From NCBI RefSeq assembly GCF_024713945.1, contig NC_134682.1, positions 1,054,001 to 1,118,000 of the forward strand: a DNA stretch of 64,000 bases, given 5' to 3'. Numbering within the stretch: position 1 is the stretch's first letter; each line of letters begins with the position of its first letter. This DNA comes from Dermatophagoides farinae. Its lineage: Eukaryota; Arthropoda; Arachnida; Sarcoptiformes; Pyroglyphidae. Below the pieces are notes generated by a model. It made no database searches and had not been told where the DNA came from. It saw only the letters and a list, made by a program, of their open reading frames with translations. This document shows, piece by piece, positions 63,466 through 64,000 of the stretch. A program made the position numbers and the translations under genes.

Positions 63466-64000
63466 TTTTCTTTGATTTTGGTATTTTTTTTCATTGATTT
63501 TTTCATTCAATGGTTTACGCATATGATTGACGCCGTTTGATTAACGCCATCATCGATTGGTCAGCGGTCATTACCAGGAAATAAACTGGAAAATTTTCAT
63601 TAAAATCCGGTACTTCATCATCATCATCATCATTCGAATCGAATAATATCTTCAGGTTCATTCCGATAATAATAATAATAATACGATTTAATTACGTCGA
63701 TGCGTATGTAGACGACCATTTTTATGCTCCAGAATCGTGGATCAGTTCACTTATGTTGTAAAACACCAGAGAGAGATATTGTGACACCCAAATATTAGAC
63801 ACATTACCTGTATGTACGCTGTAATTTTTGTATGTTTGTGAACACATTTCACATTTATCACAATCACAGTTTTCAGTCATCATTAAGTATAAATATATAT
63901 ATATATCAGTCATCATTGAGAGTATATATGTGTGATTCACAATTTAACTGTTTTTTTTTCTTTAAAAATCTTTTTTTTCTTTTAACTGGCTGTATAAGCA

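Larger units (their letters stand above)
62820..64000. other. Region upstream of the OGT exon
   Basis: 1.2 kb without recognised coding sequence. It contains a GC-richer patch (63010-63190) with GCC/GCT repeats and CGCGCGCAAT twice, a candidate palindromic element at 63243-63465, and simple repeats. It may be intron before the ACYLK exon or a promoter for a short OGT form. Confidence 0.45.

Noticed and set aside
63722-63940. 72-codon cysteine-containing frame on the minus strand at the right end
   Set aside because: It does not match the missing N-terminal TPRs of OGT or any family I recognise, and has no splice context.

Overview
This window looks like nuclear DNA of a small-genome arthropod, most likely an acariform mite of the dust-mite or scab-mite type. 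The reasons are AT-rich sequence, very short introns (about 48-110 nt in most genes), densely packed housekeeping genes, abundant GAT/CAA/CA simple repeats, and arthropod-type genes such as an allatostatin-A receptor. The species assignment is inference. I found no bacterial, organellar or viral genes, and no rRNA or tRNA gene by eye.

Left part (1-28.4 kb, compact). In order: a CRF-binding protein homologue (+), the mitochondrial PPR protein PTCD1 (+), ribosomal proteins S6 and S9 (+), the nonsense-mediated decay helicase UPF1 (+), the spliceosomal RING/CCCH protein RNF113A/CWC24 (+), a HAX1-like protein (-), the H/ACA snoRNP assembly factor NAF1 (+), a proteasome assembly chaperone PSMG1-like protein (-), the AP-2 mu subunit (+), an aquaglyceroporin (+), a 19-exon receptor guanylyl cyclase (-), and the Elongator scaffold ELP1 (-). 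Gaps are often 35-350 bp. There are head-to-head pairs (HAX1/NAF1, PSMG1/AP2M1) and tail-to-tail pairs (RNF113A/HAX1, NAF1/PSMG1, aquaporin/cyclase). Many of these genes act in RNA or protein synthesis and quality control.

Middle part (28.4-59.8 kb, expanded). About 13 kb of repeat-rich non-coding DNA precedes an allatostatin-A type GPCR. Its 493 codons are spread over 14.4 kb in four exons, including a 31-nt micro-exon. The 9.7-kb first intron holds an internally deleted piggyBac-like DNA transposon (1449 bp) with TTAA flanks, matched termini, different tandem arrays at its two ends, and a remnant of the transposase cysteine-rich tail.

Right part (59.8-64 kb). This carries the O-GlcNAc transferase gene (-), whose N-terminal TPR exons lie beyond the window or are replaced by a start at the exon edge. 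Upstream of it are a small CpG-containing patch and a possible palindromic MITE.

Exon joins were worked out by hand from GT..AG sites and reading phase. All multi-exon models close in frame except ELP1, which has a one-base frame break that no intron explains. I saw no wholly new multi-gene system. The best leads are the piggyBac derivative, the ELP1 frame break, a CTCF-like motif shared by several promoters, and the missing first disulfide pair in the CRF-binding protein.
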